Positions 1-10,093 are shown, counted from the first letter of the stretch. The stretch is 64,000 bases of DNA from Flavobacterium sp. (GCA_016787805.1 JAEUTY010000028.1:1-64000); one strand, 5' to 3'. Numbers and translations: made by a program. The notes: generated by a model from the sequence alone, not told the origin.

Positions 1-1
1 A

Positions 2-322
2 GAAGGAGGAATAGAGAACAGTTGTGACCCGCTGATAATAGAAAACGTACAAACCATTGATTACCCATTGTATTTTACTCCTAATGGAGATGGTGTACAT
101 GAGACATGGAATATAGTTGGATTAGCAGGCCAACCCGATGCAAAAATTTATATATTTGACCGTCATGGCAAACTAATCAAACAAATCAGTTCAGCGGGAG
201 CAGGTTGGGATGGAACCTACAACGGACAACAGATGCCATCTACCGATTACTGGTTCACGGTTGACTATAGAGAACAAGAGACGGTAAAACAATTTAAAGC
301 CCATTTTTCTCTGAAAAGATAA
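2..322 (+). CDS. T9SS type B sorting domain protein (3' end only)
   Basis: This is the C-terminal end of a secreted or cell-surface protein that begins before the window. The frame is open from base 2 with no start of its own. The motif YFTPNGDGVHETW followed by IYIFDRHGKLI and a GWDGTYNGQ.MPSTDYWF stretch is the gliding-motility-associated C-terminal domain (type B sorting signal), which is recognised by the Type IX secretion machinery of Bacteroidota for export across the outer membrane. Only this domain is visible, so the function of the passenger part is unknown. A strong hairpin follows the stop and probably ends transcription for both this gene and the convergent aminotransferase. Confidence 0.88.
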   Translation, partial: EGGIENSCDPLIIENVQTIDYPLYFTPNGDGVHETWNIVGLAGQPDAKIYIFDRHGKLIKQISSAGAGWDGTYNGQQMPSTDYWFTVDYREQETVKQFKAHFSLKR

Positions 323-334
323 TAAGGTAAAAAC

Positions 335-364
335 AAAAAGCTTCCATTTTAGGAAGCTTTTTTG
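335..364. terminator. Bidirectional intrinsic terminator
   Basis: Eleven-base arms (AAAAAGCTTCC / GGAAGCTTTTT) surround a six-base loop, with A and T runs on the two sides. It lies between convergent genes and can serve both strands. Confidence 0.85.
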
Positions 365-379
365 TTTTAAAAATGTGAT

Positions 380-1576
380 TTATTTAGAATTATATGCTTC
401 TAATGCCTCTTTTAAAATTTGAACTGACTTAACTAAATCTTCACGTTTTAAGACATAAGCAATTCTAACTTCATTTAAACCAACATTTGGAGTAGAATAA
501 AACCCAGCAGCAGGAGCAACCATAACAGTTTCTCCATTATAATCATAAGATTCTAAAAGCCATTGAGCAAAATCATCAGCATTAGCGACAGGCAATTTTG
601 CAATACAATAGAATGCACCTTTAGGAGTAGCTACGGTAACACCATCAATTTTGTTGAGCTCTTTGATTAGTACATCTCTACGATCTTTATATTCATCAAT
701 AACTTCATCAAAATAGGTTTGCGGTGTATCTAAAGCAGCCTCACTAGCAATTTGAGCAAAAGTAGGCGGACTTAAGCGAGCCTGTGCAAATTTCATAGCC
801 GTCGACATTACTTCTTTATTTTTTGAAACAATACAACCAATTCTTGCGCCACACATACTGTAACGTTTCGAAACAGAATCAATCATTATGGCATAGTCTT
901 CCAATCCTGGAACATTCATTACAGAGAAGTGCTTGTCATTTTCATCATAAACAAACTCTCGGTAAACTTCATCGGCAATCAAAAATAAATCATGTTTTTT
1001 AACTAATTCAGCTAATTGTAAAATCTCTGATTCAGAGTATAAATAACCTGTTGGATTTCCGGGATTACAAATTAATATCGCTTTTGTTTTAGGTGTAATT
1101 AATTTTTCAAAAGCTGAAATTGGCGGTAGTGCAAATCCTTCATCAATTGTAGATATTACAGGAACAACTTTTACTCCAGATGCAGTAGAAAAACCATTGT
1201 AATTGGCATAAAATGGTTCTGGAATAATGATTTCATCTCCAGCATCCATAGTACTCCCCATGGCAAAAAGTAAAGCTTCTGAACCTCCTGTAGTAATTAT
1301 AATATCTGCTACGTCAATAGGTAAGCCATGATTTTTGTAATAAGCTGAAAGTTTAGTTCTGTAACTTTCAAAACCTGCAGAATGACTGTACTCAAGAACT
1401 TTGATGTCAAAATTCTTTACAGCATTTAACGCAACTTCGGGTGTTTTAATATCTGGTTGACCGATATTTAAATGGTACACTTTAATTCCTTTTTTCTTTG
1501 CTTTTTCAGCATAAGGAACCAATTTTCTTATTGGAGATTCAGGCATTTGCGCGCCTTTGTTTGATATTTTTGGCAT
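380..1576 (-). CDS. Class I/II PLP-dependent aminotransferase
   Basis: A fold-type I aminotransferase of the aspartate aminotransferase superfamily, which transfers amino groups between amino acids and 2-oxo acids in the cytoplasm. Family marks are HLNIGQPDIKTP near the N-terminus, the cofactor loop NPGNPTG, and SVSKRYSMCGARIG carrying the Schiff-base lysine. The frame is open 30 bases further upstream, but the second ATG at 1576 starts the conserved MPKIS... sequence; the ten extra residues look untranslated, so I use it (about 398 residues, normal for the family). The exact substrate cannot be told from sequence. It stands alone, convergent with the T9SS gene. A 12-bp palindrome, TGCAAATTTGCA, lies at 1594-1605, just upstream of the start. 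Confidence 0.9.
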   Translation of the reverse strand: MPKISNKGAQMPESPIRKLVPYAEKAKKKGIKVYHLNIGQPDIKTPEVALNAVKNFDIKVLEYSHSAGFESYRTKLSAYYKNHGLPIDVADIIITTGGSEALLFAMGSTMDAGDEIIIPEPFYANYNGFSTASGVKVVPVISTIDEGFALPPISAFEKLITPKTKAILICNPGNPTGYLYSESEILQLAELVKKHDLFLIADEVYREFVYDENDKHFSVMNVPGLEDYAIMIDSVSKRYSMCGARIGCIVSKNKEVMSTAMKFAQARLSPPTFAQIASEAALDTPQTYFDEVIDEYKDRRDVLIKELNKIDGVTVATPKGAFYCIAKLPVANADDFAQWLLESYDYNGETVMVAPAAGFYSTPNVGLNEVRIAYVLKREDLVKSVQILKEALEAYNSK

Positions 1577-1699
1577 AGGAAAAAAATTAGTTCTGCAAAT
1601 TTGCAATTTTTATTTTGAATACACTTTTATTTTATTTCATAAATTGTTAAAATAAAATTTAGAGAAGTTTTTTTTGATAATTTTATAAAAAAAATAAAC

Positions 1700-3031
1700 A
1701 TGTTGAATCGAATTTTTACTCTTTTTCTATTCGTATGGGTTTCGTTTGCATGGACTCAAAATGGTTTTGAAATTAAAAGCAACAGAAAAAAAGTTACAAT
1801 TCCTTTCAAATTGGTTAATAATTTGATAGTTGTTCCTGTTAATGTGAACGGAACAAATTTAAACTTTCTTTTGGATACAGGAGTTAGCGAAACACTTTTG
1901 TTTAGTTTAGACGAAACCGAGCAAGTAAAATTTGAAAATATAGAAAAAGTTCGTTTTACAGGTTTAGGCAATAAAGAACCTTTCGAAGGTTTAAAATCAT
2001 CAAATAATAGTTTAAAAATAGAGGATTTTGTTGACTTAAATCACACATTATACATCGTTTTAGATCAAGATATTAATATCTCATCACAAGTTGGATTTCC
2101 TATTAATGGTATTTTAGGATATCATTTTTTTAAAAACAATCCTATCGAAATCAAGTACAAAAGAAATAAGATAATTGTTTATGATACAATTGCTAGAGTA
2201 TCAAAAAAGATAAAAAAATCGTACAAAAAAATCCCAATCTCAATTGAAGAAAATAAACCCTATATTCAATCAAAAGTTTTTCTAAGTGATTATGAGTTAA
2301 ATGCCAAGTTGCTTGTTGATACTGGCAATAGCGATGCTTTATGGTTGTTTCAAGAAAAAATGGGTACCATTCCAATTCCTGAAGATAATTTCGTCGATTT
2401 TTTAGGAAAAGGTTTTAGTGGAAACATCAACGGAAAAAGAGCTAGATTGACTTCATTTGTTATTGACGAATTTAAATTCAAAAAACCTCTTATATCTTTC
2501 CCAGATTCTTTGGCCACTTCAGGTATTTCCATGGTTGAAAATAGAATAGGTTCTGTTGGCTCCGAAATTATGAAACGTTTCAATGCAGTTTATGATTACA
2601 AAGACAAATCAATTTATTTGAATAAAAACGATAACTTTATTCTGCCTTTCAATTTTAATATGAGTGGTTTAGATGTGCAACATGAAGGAGTACAATGGGT
2701 TAAGGAAGCGTATGAAGATATGTCAACAGCTACTAGTTCTCAAGTGTCTTTTGAATCGGGTGATAATAAAGTAGTTAGAAATTTAAAATACAAATTCGAA
2801 CTCAAACCTTCGTATTCGATCTTAAATATTAGAAAAGGTTCTCCTGCTGATTTAGCCGGACTCAAAGAAGGTGATGTAATAATCAAAATAAATTCTAATT
2901 TTGCTTATAACTACACACTCGAAGAAATTAAAGACATCCTAAAATCGGAAGAAGGAAAAACCATCACGCTCGAAGTAGAAAGGAAAGGCCTACCAATAAA
3001 AGTCAAATTTCAACTCAAAAGTATTATATAA
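1700..3031 (+). CDS. Retropepsin-like aspartic protease with PDZ domain
   Basis: A 443-residue exported protein. A signal peptide (about residues 1-19, ending near AWTQ) is followed by two aspartyl-protease half-domains, each with the motif hydrophobic-DTG: LLDTGVSETLLF near residue 58 and LLVDTGNSDALW near residue 205. This is the pepsin-like duplication seen in bacterial retropepsin-like proteins. The C-terminal 90 residues form a PDZ domain (GSPADLAGLKEGDVIIKINS). It probably cleaves or binds periplasmic or surface proteins; the substrate is unknown. The gene stands alone, with a divergent aminotransferase upstream and a shared terminator downstream. Confidence 0.85.
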   Translation: MLNRIFTLFLFVWVSFAWTQNGFEIKSNRKKVTIPFKLVNNLIVVPVNVNGTNLNFLLDTGVSETLLFSLDETEQVKFENIEKVRFTGLGNKEPFEGLKSSNNSLKIEDFVDLNHTLYIVLDQDINISSQVGFPINGILGYHFFKNNPIEIKYKRNKIIVYDTIARVSKKIKKSYKKIPISIEENKPYIQSKVFLSDYELNAKLLVDTGNSDALWLFQEKMGTIPIPEDNFVDFLGKGFSGNINGKRARLTSFVIDEFKFKKPLISFPDSLATSGISMVENRIGSVGSEIMKRFNAVYDYKDKSIYLNKNDNFILPFNFNMSGLDVQHEGVQWVKEAYEDMSTATSSQVSFESGDNKVVRNLKYKFELKPSYSILNIRKGSPADLAGLKEGDVIIKINSNFAYNYTLEEIKDILKSEEGKTITLEVERKGLPIKVKFQLKSII

Positions 3032-3056
3032 AAAAAGCCCTGAATTTCAGGACTTC
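3031..3056. terminator. Bidirectional terminator
   Basis: CCTGAA / TTCAGG hairpin preceded by seven A residues, in the 29-base gap between two convergent genes. The A run gives a U tract for the minus-strand transcript. Confidence 0.65.
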
Positions 3057-3060
3057 TATA

Positions 3061-3486
3061 TTATTGCATCGGACTAGTTTTCTTTTTCTCTAACGGATTT
3101 ACTTCTTTTGGCACAATGACTTCTCCTTTTATTTTCAAAGCAATTCGCCCTCCTTCATAATTAGCAGCATTACTTTCTACAGTAATCGTTTTTCTAATCG
3201 GCCCTGGATTCATATTGTATTTTACGTCAATTTTACCCGTTTTACCTGGCATAATTGGTTCAGTTGGTTTGGTCGGTACTGTACATCCGCAAGTTGATTG
3301 TACATTAGTAATGGTCAAAGGCGCATCCCCCGTATTTGTAAATTCAAAAGTACGCACTCCACTGTCACTTTCTTTTGAAACTGTTCCGTAATCAATAGTG
3401 TTGTCTTTTGCTTTAAACTCAATTTTCGCTTGAGAAAAACCAACAACACTCATCATAATAGCCGCAAAAAGTATAATTTTTTTCAT
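3061..3486 (-). CDS. DUF1573 domain secreted protein
   Basis: A 141-residue exported protein with a signal peptide (MKKIILFAAIMMSVVGFSQA) and one DUF1573 domain, an Ig-like beta fold common in Bacteroidota. Typical marks are DYGTVSKESDSGVRTFEFTN, TNVQSTCGCTVP with its Cys pair, and the PGKTGKIDVKYN strand. The biochemical role of the family is not established; periplasmic or surface binding is usually assumed. The gene is divergent from valS, and the 295-base gap between them holds a structured-RNA-like element. No partner gene is adjacent. Confidence 0.87.
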   Translation of the reverse strand: MKKIILFAAIMMSVVGFSQAKIEFKAKDNTIDYGTVSKESDSGVRTFEFTNTGDAPLTITNVQSTCGCTVPTKPTEPIMPGKTGKIDVKYNMNPGPIRKTITVESNAANYEGGRIALKIKGEVIVPKEVNPLEKKKTSPMQ

Positions 3487-3576
3487 TTCTTTTAAATTTG
3501 GTTAGCGTAAAAATAGCTACTTTAAATTAATACACAAAAATTTAATTCTTAATTTTTTATAAAAGTACTTATTACT

Positions 3577-3584
3577 TACTTTTG
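3577..3584 (+). promoter_or_regulatory. Bacteroidota -7 box upstream of RNA element/valS
   Basis: TACTTTTG matches TAnnTTTG. No TTG lies at a convincing -33 distance. A transcript starting about 5 bases downstream would cover the structured element at 3600-3720 and could run on into valS. Confidence 0.4.
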
Positions 3585-3607
3585 CAACGAGTATTACAAA
3601 AAACATA

Positions 3608-3720
3608 CCATTTTTTTCTTGAAGCGAATGGCTTGGGCTGCATCAGTAATCCATGTTCCTGCTATCCGCACCGCATGGCGGTTTGCTGCTATCAGGGCTA
3701 GATGAAAAACTAAAGGTACT
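3608..3720 (+). ncRNA. Candidate structured RNA element, copy 1
   Basis: A GC-richer block in an otherwise AT-rich spacer. The core at 3658-3698 reads CCTG, loop CTATCCGC, inner hairpin ACCGC/GCGGT, loop TTGCTGCTAT, CAGGG. A second copy with the same outer stem and loop motifs but a different, longer inner hairpin lies at 51,636-51,724. Conserved internal-loop bases with an inner stem that varies in sequence but keeps pairing suggest a functional RNA. The family is uncertain; the Rfam Flavo-1 family is one candidate I cannot check. The strand is inferred from the upstream -7 box. Confidence 0.5.
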
Positions 3721-3753
3721 TTTGTAAACTTTATAAACCAAAATCAAATTCAT

Positions 3754-3781
3754 AAATCGTATATCGTAAATCGTAAATCAA
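3754..3781. repeat. Heptamer tandem repeat at the valS start
   Basis: AAATCGT, ATATCGT, AAATCGT and a partial AAATCAA run directly up to the valS ATG. One of several seven-base repeats in intergenic DNA of this window. Confidence 0.75.
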
Positions 3782-6409
3782 ATGATTCCAGCACAATTCA
3801 ACGCGAAAGAAGTAGAACAAAAATGGTACGACTACTGGATGAAAAACGACTATTTTTCATCTAAACCCGACCATAGAACGCCGTATACTATCGTAATTCC
3901 ACCGCCAAATGTCACTGGAGTCTTGCACATGGGACACATGCTCAATAATACGATTCAAGACGTATTGATTCGTCGCGCACGATTAAAAGGTTTCAATGCT
4001 TGTTGGGTGCCCGGAACGGATCACGCTTCGATTGCAACTGAAGCGAAAGTAGTAGCCAAACTCAAAAGCGAAGGTATCAACAAAAATGATTTATCGCGCG
4101 AAGAATTCCTAAAACACGCTTGGGATTGGACCAACAAATACGGCGGAACTATTCTCGAACAACTCAAACAATTGGGTTGCTCTTGCGATTGGAATCGTAC
4201 TAAGTTTACGATGGACGACGATATGTCGGCATCTGTGATTCATTCGTTTGTTGATTTATACAATAAAGGAATGATTTACCGAGGCTACCGAATGGTCAAT
4301 TGGGATCCTGAAGCCAAAACCACACTGTCTGACGAAGAAGTGATTTTTGAAGAACGTCAAGGAAAACTGTATTTCCTAAAATATAAAATCGAAGGAACCG
4401 AAGATTATCTAACAGTAGCAACAACGCGCCCTGAAACGATTTTTGGAGACACCGCTGTTTGTATCAATCCAAATGACGAGCGTTTTGCTCATCTGAAAGG
4501 AAAAAAAGCCATTGTTCCAATATGCAATCGAGTTGTACCTATTATTCTCGATGAATATGTTGATGTTGAATTCGGAACAGGTTGCCTTAAAGTAACTCCA
4601 GCTCACGATGTAAATGATAAAACGTTGGGCGAAAAACACAACCTTGAAATCATCGATATTTTCAACGACGATGCTTCTTTGAATTCGTTTGGTTTGCATT
4701 ACGAAGGGAAAGATCGTTTTGTCGTTCGTAAAGAAATCGAAGCTGAACTTGAACAAATTGGCGCTTTAGCAAAAACCGAAAACTACAATAACAATGTAGG
4801 AACTTCCGAAAGAACCAAAGCGGTAATCGAACCGCGCTTGTCGGATCAGTGGTTTTTAAAAATGGACGAATTGGTAAAACCTGCTATCAAAGCCGTTTTA
4901 GAAACAGAAGAAGTAAAGTTGTATCCTTCGCGTTTTAATAATACCTATCGTCATTGGCTCGAAAACATTCGCGATTGGAATATTTCGCGTCAATTGTGGT
5001 GGGGACAACAAATTCCGGCCTATTATTATGGTGATGGAAAAGAAGATTTTGTAGTTGCTGAAACCAAAGAAAAAGCACTCGAATTAGCCAAAATAAAAGC
5101 CAATAATCCTCAATTGACCACCGATAATCTTACCCAAGATGTTGATGCGCTCGATACTTGGTTCTCGTCATGGTTGTGGCCAATTGCCGTTTTTGGCGGA
5201 ATATTAGATCCCGAAAACGAAGATTACAAATACTATTATCCAACCAACGATTTGGTTACGGGTCCCGATATTTTATTCTTTTGGGTAGCACGAATGATCA
5301 TTGCGGGTTATGAATATGCTAATGAAAAACCATTTACCAACGTGTATTTAACAGGTTTGGTGCGTGATAAACAAGGACGTAAAATGTCAAAGTCTTTGGG
5401 TAATTCGCCTGAACCATTAGAATTGATTGAACGATTTGGTGCCGATGGTGTTCGCGTTGGATTGCTATTAAGTGCTTCGGCTGGAAATGATATTTTATTC
5501 GACGAAGAATTGTGCAACCAAGGTAAAGCCTTCAGCACCAAAATATGGAACGCTTTCAAACTCATCAAAGGTTGGGAAGTTGCCGATATTGCACAACCCG
5601 AATCGTCTAAAGTGGCTATCGAATGGTACGAAGCGAAATTGCAAAAAACGTTATTGGAAATTGAAGATAGCTTTGACAAATACCGCATTTCAGATGCTTT
5701 AATGTCGATTTACAAATTGGTTTGGGACGATTTTTGTTCGTGGTTCTTAGAAATGATAAAACCTGCTTACCAACAACCCATCGATAAAGTTACGTTTGAT
5801 AAAGCTATTGAAATGTTGGAAAACAACCTCAAATTGTTGCATCCATTCATGCCGTTTTTAACTGAAGAAATTTGGCAACGAATTACAGATAGAACTCCAG
5901 AACAAGCTTTAATCATTGGTGAATGGCCAAAAGCAAAAGCATTTGATGAAAAATTAATTGCCGATTTTGATTTCGCAACTGAAGTAATCTCAGGAATCAG
6001 AACGATTCGTAAAGACAAAAACATTCCATTCAAAGATGCCATTGAATTAAAGGTAGTCAATGCCGAAAAAGCGGCTACTTATTTTGATAGCGTGATTAAC
6101 AAACTAGGAAATATAACTGCACTGACTTACGTATCCAATAAGGTTGATGGTGCCTTGTCTTACCGTGTGAAATCCAACGAATATTTCATTCCAATTACTG
6201 GAAATATCGATGTTGAAGCTGAGATTGCTAAATTAACCGAAGAGTTGAATTATACACAAGGTTTCCTAAAATCGGTACAAGCCAAATTATCCAATGAAAA
6301 GTTTGTCGCAGGAGCACCTGAACAAGTTATCGCCAACGAGCGCAAAAAAGAAGCTGATGCTTTAGCCAAAATTGCTACTATAGAGCAAAGTTTGGCTGGT
6401 TTGAAGTAG
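3782..6409 (+). CDS. valS: Valyl-tRNA synthetase
   Basis: Charges tRNA-Val with valine in the cytoplasm (class Ia synthetase). The 875-residue length fits the family. The ATP-binding HIGH-type motif appears as [15 protein letters not shown] near residue 45 and the KMSKS loop as [14 protein letters not shown] near residue 535. The editing (CP1) domain lies between them ([14 protein letters not shown]). The anticodon-binding region follows, and a C-terminal coiled-coil arm ([20 protein letters not shown]...) ends the protein. The start ATG directly follows a heptamer repeat. A terminator lies 24 bases after the stop. Confidence 0.98.
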   Translation: MIPAQFNAKEVEQKWYDYWMKNDYFSSKPDHRTPYTIVIPPPNVTGVLHMGHMLNNTIQDVLIRRARLKGFNACWVPGTDHASIATEAKVVAKLKSEGINKNDLSREEFLKHAWDWTNKYGGTILEQLKQLGCSCDWNRTKFTMDDDMSASVIHSFVDLYNKGMIYRGYRMVNWDPEAKTTLSDEEVIFEERQGKLYFLKYKIEGTEDYLTVATTRPETIFGDTAVCINPNDERFAHLKGKKAIVPICNRVVPIILDEYVDVEFGTGCLKVTPAHDVNDKTLGEKHNLEIIDIFNDDASLNSFGLHYEGKDRFVVRKEIEAELEQIGALAKTENYNNNVGTSERTKAVIEPRLSDQWFLKMDELVKPAIKAVLETEEVKLYPSRFNNTYRHWLENIRDWNISRQLWWGQQIPAYYYGDGKEDFVVAETKEKALELAKIKANNPQLTTDNLTQDVDALDTWFSSWLWPIAVFGGILDPENEDYKYYYPTNDLVTGPDILFFWVARMIIAGYEYANEKPFTNVYLTGLVRDKQGRKMSKSLGNSPEPLELIERFGADGVRVGLLLSASAGNDILFDEELCNQGKAFSTKIWNAFKLIKGWEVADIAQPESSKVAIEWYEAKLQKTLLEIEDSFDKYRISDALMSIYKLVWDDFCSWFLEMIKPAYQQPIDKVTFDKAIEMLENNLKLLHPFMPFLTEEIWQRITDRTPEQALIIGEWPKAKAFDEKLIADFDFATEVISGIRTIRKDKNIPFKDAIELKVVNAEKAATYFDSVINKLGNITALTYVSNKVDGALSYRVKSNEYFIPITGNIDVEAEIAKLTEELNYTQGFLKSVQAKLSNEKFVAGAPEQVIANERKKEADALAKIATIEQSLAGLK

Positions 6410-6432
6410 TTTTACAATCAAATAATAATGGA

Positions 6433-6463
6433 AAATCCTGAGCTACAACTCAGGATTTTTTTA
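6433..6463 (+). terminator. valS terminator
   Basis: Ten-base arms AAATCCTGAG / CTCAGGATTT, loop CTACAA, then a T run. Confidence 0.9.
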
Positions 6464-6531
6464 TGATAGTTTTTGTCAATAATTTTATCAAAATAATCGT
6501 AGAGTAGTTACAAATTCAAATCTTCATTTCG

Positions 6532-6539
6532 TATTTTTG
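6532..6539 (+). promoter_or_regulatory. -7 box of yaaA
   Basis: TATTTTTG matches TAnnTTTG, 19 bases before the yaaA ATG. No clear TTG at -33. Confidence 0.45.
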
Positions 6540-6558
6540 ATGAAACTAAACACCGTTT

Positions 6559-7317
6559 ATGAAAATCGTTATTTCGCCAGCTAAGTCGTTGAATTTTGAA
6601 AAAGAATTGCCTACGCAAAGGTTTTCTGAGCCACAGTTTTTAAAACAAGCGGAAACCATTCAAAAAACGCTAAAAAAGAAAAAACCAAAAGTGCTGATGC
6701 AATTGATGGATATTTCAGACAAGTTAGCTGAACTCAATTGGCAACGCAACCAAGATTGGCATGTTCCGTTTACAGTTGAAAATGCTCGGCCTGCGGTTTA
6801 TGCTTTTGATGGTGATGTCTACACGGGTTTAGATGTTTATACAATGCCTGAAGCAAAATTAGACGTTTTACAAGATAAACTCCGCATTTTATCAGGATTG
6901 TATGGTTTGTTGCAACCGCTCGATTTGATGCAACCGTATCGCCTTGAAATGGGAACTTCAATTGCTATTGGCAAAAACAAAAATCTGTATGAGTTTTGGA
7001 AGAAAACAATTACCAAAACACTAAATAGTGAGTTGTCTAAAGGCGAACTTTTCATCAATTTGGCAAGTAACGAATACTTCAGTGCAGTTGATGTTAAAAC
7101 GTTGAAAGTGCCAGTTATTACTCCAGAGTTCAAAGATTACAAAGACGGACAACTTAAAATGATTAGTTTTTTTGCCAAAAAGGCGAGAGGGTTAATGGTG
7201 CGTTACATCATCGACACAAATGCAGAAACTATTGACGACCTGAAAGGATTTAACTACGAAGGTTATGCTTTTGATGCCAATTTGAGCAGCGGAAATAAAT
7301 TGATATTTACCCGTTAA
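6559..7317 (+). CDS. yaaA: Peroxide stress protein YaaA (UPF0246)
   Basis: A 252-residue member of the YaaA/DUF328 family. In E. coli YaaA lowers free iron and so limits Fenton damage during peroxide stress. Family marks are the N-terminal MKIVISPAKSLNFE, YAFDGDVYTGLDV near residue 80, LSGLYGLLQPLDLMQPYRLEMG near residue 112 and the NLASNEYFSAVD segment. The length matches the family (about 250). The gene is followed by a convergent small gene that overlaps its last four bases. Function is by family assignment; nothing local adds to it. Confidence 0.93.
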   Translation: MKIVISPAKSLNFEKELPTQRFSEPQFLKQAETIQKTLKKKKPKVLMQLMDISDKLAELNWQRNQDWHVPFTVENARPAVYAFDGDVYTGLDVYTMPEAKLDVLQDKLRILSGLYGLLQPLDLMQPYRLEMGTSIAIGKNKNLYEFWKKTITKTLNSELSKGELFINLASNEYFSAVDVKTLKVPVITPEFKDYKDGQLKMISFFAKKARGLMVRYIIDTNAETIDDLKGFNYEGYAFDANLSSGNKLIFTR

Positions 7318-7661
7318 ACGTATAAATATTCTTGGTATTCACGAAGAGTTTCGCGAGTAGCTTTGCGTTGATCGCGTGAAAGTTCACGCATGGCTTCTAC
7401 GCCTTTTTTGGCGCAACGTTTTACCTTAGATAATTTGGATGTAAATTCTATCAGCTTAGAAGCATCTTCAGGCTCGAGTTTGGATTTGAGTTCGTGCACA
7501 AAATCATTAAATTCTTTAACCACTCTTCGATTCTCATTATAATCGGTTTTCAACTCATCCAATAATTCATCAATTTCATTTGAAATGTCTTTACTAATGT
7601 CTTCGCTTTTTTTACAAAGATCAGCTATGATTTTTTTATCAGTTGTTGCAAAAAGGCCCAT
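7314..7661 (-). CDS. Conserved helical protein of unknown function
   Basis: A 115-residue highly charged, almost entirely helical protein. Residues 20-85 look like coiled coil (SEDISKDISNEIDELLDELK...). It has no signal peptide, no transmembrane segment and no recognisable catalytic motif. Its last four bases overlap the end of yaaA on the other strand. A TAnnTTTG box at 7702-7709 fits a promoter with a roughly 35-base leader, which supports it being a real gene. I do not recognise a family. Confidence 0.7.
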   Translation of the reverse strand: MGLFATTDKKIIADLCKKSEDISKDISNEIDELLDELKTDYNENRRVVKEFNDFVHELKSKLEPEDASKLIEFTSKLSKVKRCAKKGVEAMRELSRDQRKATRETLREYQEYLYV

Positions 7662-7701
7662 GGTTGAAAAGGTTTATGTTAGTAATTCATTCAAAATCAA
7701 T

Positions 7702-7709
7702 CAAATATA
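7702..7709 (-). promoter_or_regulatory. -7 box for the 115-residue helical protein
   Basis: Minus-strand TATATTTG, 40 bases upstream of the start codon. No obvious -33 TTG. Confidence 0.4.
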
Positions 7710-7882
7710 CTGAAATAGTTTTTTGGTTGTTTGCTTTTGTTTATAAGTTGTGATTTTGGTTGAAAAGTAAGATAGAGAAAATCTATACGAAAGCATTAAT
7801 GTATTATTTTCCAGTTGATTAATGTTTTTTAATTAAACTAATAAAAGAATGTTTGATTTGACTCAATTCTATTTTTATAATA

Positions 7883-7912
7883 AAAAAAACTCCCAAATCA
7901 TCGAGAGTTTTT
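7883..7912 (-). terminator. Terminator of the T9SS surface protein gene
   Basis: On the minus strand an AAACTC / GAGTTT hairpin is followed by eight T residues, just after the stop at 7920. Confidence 0.75.
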
Positions 7913-7919
7913 AGTTTTG

Positions 7920-10055
7920 TTATTGTTTGATTATTTTAAAAGTTTGCTTCTGGTAATCTGAGTTGATACTTATCAAATAAAAACCCGATTGGAGTTGACT
8001 AATGTCAATTTCACTGTTGTTTTCTACTTTCCCATTTACTAGAAGTTTACCATTAATATCCGAAATTTCAAAAGTAGCATCAACCGACAATTCTGAACTA
8101 ATAGTTACAAAACTACTTGTCGGATTAGGATAAACAGCAAAATTATTTTTCTCAAAATCACTTGTTGAAAGCGCATTTATTGTAGTCGTTACCGTATTGG
8201 TTTGAATAAACGGATTGTAATCGAAATAAATTTTGGCATCTGAACTGAATGAATCACCAACTACTACAGTGTTTTTAGGTTTAATTCTATAAGCAAAATA
8301 ACCATGACTAGCAGGCTCGTTAGCCGAACTGAAAGCTAAATCAATGTTAGAATAAGTAACCGTCAATTCATTGCCATTTCTAATTTGAACATTGTAACTA
8401 TGACTCGAACTCATAGGTTCAAAAGTAGTCCAATCTAATTTAGCATCCAAAGTTTCTTTCAAAACAACTGTAGTTGCATTAGCTGTTCCAGTGTTTTGAA
8501 AACGCGTTAGATAATGCAAATAACGGGATGCTTGAGGCAAAGTAATGGATGAACCTTCAAGAACCGTTTTGTCGTTGGGATCATACGAACTGAAAACGGG
8601 TTGTGACAGGGTAAAAGTATTGTTCGCAGGGACATTATCTCCTGCTATTGGGTTGCCGACCAAAGTAAAAGCTAAGGTATCGCCAGTATTCACTGTTGGT
8701 GGCGCAGCAACGGTAAATGTTAAGTTGATGGATTGATGTTGATACGGTAACAAGTTGCTGTAATTCCACGTTAAAGTATTGGCTGTTGATGTATTGATAG
8801 TTGGCGAAGCACTGTTGAACGTCATTTTGCCATTTTCATAAGTCAATACAACGGTTCCGTTTAAACTAGTAGTACCATAATTGGATAATCTTATGATATA
8901 ACTCGTAGCAAATCCGGGACGTGCTTGACCAACAGGAATTAATGTTACTGATAAATCCGTATAATTTGTTGTGGCGCTAAGGCAGAAATTAGTGTTGTTG
9001 TAATCTATATTTTCTCCTGAGCTAACAACCGAGACCGAGCTCGGATTAGAAGTCAAATTGGCATTCAAATTTTCGTTTGCACTAGTGCTGTACGTTCCCG
9101 TGTTAGGAATTAATATTGAATAATTTCCAGAGCTATTAGTATAACTAGTGTACGAATAGGAACCGCTAGTTGTGGTAATTCTTCGGCCAGAATAATTTAC
9201 ACCTGTAACACAATTATCATTGTTGGCATTGAATTTTACATTACCACTTATTGCGTTGGGTAGTAATGAAGTTAATTTGGTTACAATATTGGCATTACTC
9301 GGGTTTGGGCAACCATTACAATTAGAGCTATCAAAAAAAGGAAATTGAATACCCGGATTGCAAAAATTAGTGTCGTTAGTAAAGTAAGACGTGTTATACA
9401 CATAACCTAATGTTACATCTTCATTAGTTAAATAATGAACACCAGTAGTTTGAAAAGTGCCTGTACCTGAAGGGTTAGCAATAATAGCATTATCATCATT
9501 AATACTATATAAGTCTGGTTGGTTTGAAAAAATTGAGTAGGTATAATTAACTGCATCGCCTACATCAACAATATTATTACCATTTAAATCTTGATATATT
9601 CCCTCTTGAAATCCATAATCGACTGGAAAATATACTGATGTGGTATAATCATTTTCATAATAACTATCATCGTCAGATAAATCAGTGATTTCGGTATTGG
9701 AAGCGGTTGTGGCATGAACCATAGCTTGACTCGAATCAAAACAAAAAGCTTGTTTGAAACCATAAAAAGTTAAAGTGTCTTCTTCGCCTGGTGCCAAACT
9801 TGCAATTGAGATAGTAGGCGGAATTAAATTTGAGTAAATATCTATGGAACTACTTGGAACCGTATTAGTTACATAAATATTAGTTAAGGCTTCTTCTCCA
9901 TAATTTTTAATATGAAATTGAAATTGAACTTGTCCATCAAAGAAGAACTCACCTGTCATAATAAGTCCAATAGCTGGATTTGCACTTGGTTTTTCAGCTG
10001 GTTTAGCCAAAGAAATGGCTGAAATAAATAAAAATAATAGTACTGTTTTTTTCAT
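7920..10055 (-). CDS. T9SS type A cell-surface protein with DUF11-like repeats
   Basis: A 711-residue secreted protein. Signal peptide MKKTVLLFLFISAISLA, then Ser/Thr/Asn-rich beta-sandwich domains: an N-terminal segment with Asp/Asn-rich DLNGNNIVDVGD, an SGNVKFNANNDNCV..GRRITTTSGS carboxypeptidase-regulatory-like segment, then DUF11-like domains and the DUF7619-like stretch SSYDPNDKTVLEGSSI. The last 70 residues are the type A sorting domain (FAVYPNPTSSFVTISS ... GFYLISINSD) used by the Type IX system. Probably an adhesin or surface-coat protein; no enzymatic motif is seen. It is transcribed alone, with a terminator downstream and a TAnnTTTG box upstream. Confidence 0.9.
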   Translation of the reverse strand: MKKTVLLFLFISAISLAKPAEKPSANPAIGLIMTGEFFFDGQVQFQFHIKNYGEEALTNIYVTNTVPSSSIDIYSNLIPPTISIASLAPGEEDTLTFYGFKQAFCFDSSQAMVHATTASNTEITDLSDDDSYYENDYTTSVYFPVDYGFQEGIYQDLNGNNIVDVGDAVNYTYSIFSNQPDLYSINDDNAIIANPSGTGTFQTTGVHYLTNEDVTLGYVYNTSYFTNDTNFCNPGIQFPFFDSSNCNGCPNPSNANIVTKLTSLLPNAISGNVKFNANNDNCVTGVNYSGRRITTTSGSYSYTSYTNSSGNYSILIPNTGTYSTSANENLNANLTSNPSSVSVVSSGENIDYNNTNFCLSATTNYTDLSVTLIPVGQARPGFATSYIIRLSNYGTTSLNGTVVLTYENGKMTFNSASPTINTSTANTLTWNYSNLLPYQHQSINLTFTVAAPPTVNTGDTLAFTLVGNPIAGDNVPANNTFTLSQPVFSSYDPNDKTVLEGSSITLPQASRYLHYLTRFQNTGTANATTVVLKETLDAKLDWTTFEPMSSSHSYNVQIRNGNELTVTYSNIDLAFSSANEPASHGYFAYRIKPKNTVVVGDSFSSDAKIYFDYNPFIQTNTVTTTINALSTSDFEKNNFAVYPNPTSSFVTISSELSVDATFEISDINGKLLVNGKVENNSEIDISQLQSGFYLISINSDYQKQTFKIIKQ

Positions 10056-10085
10056 AGCAAATGAATTTTAATATTAATACTAACC

Positions 10086-10093
10086 CAAATGTA
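10086..10093 (-). promoter_or_regulatory. -7 box of the T9SS surface protein gene
   Basis: Minus-strand TACATTTG, 30 bases upstream of the start codon. No well-spaced TTG. Confidence 0.4.

Noticed and set aside
4409..4756. Minus-strand open frame inside valS
   Set aside because: Shadow of the valS coding sequence; no homology-like features or promoter.
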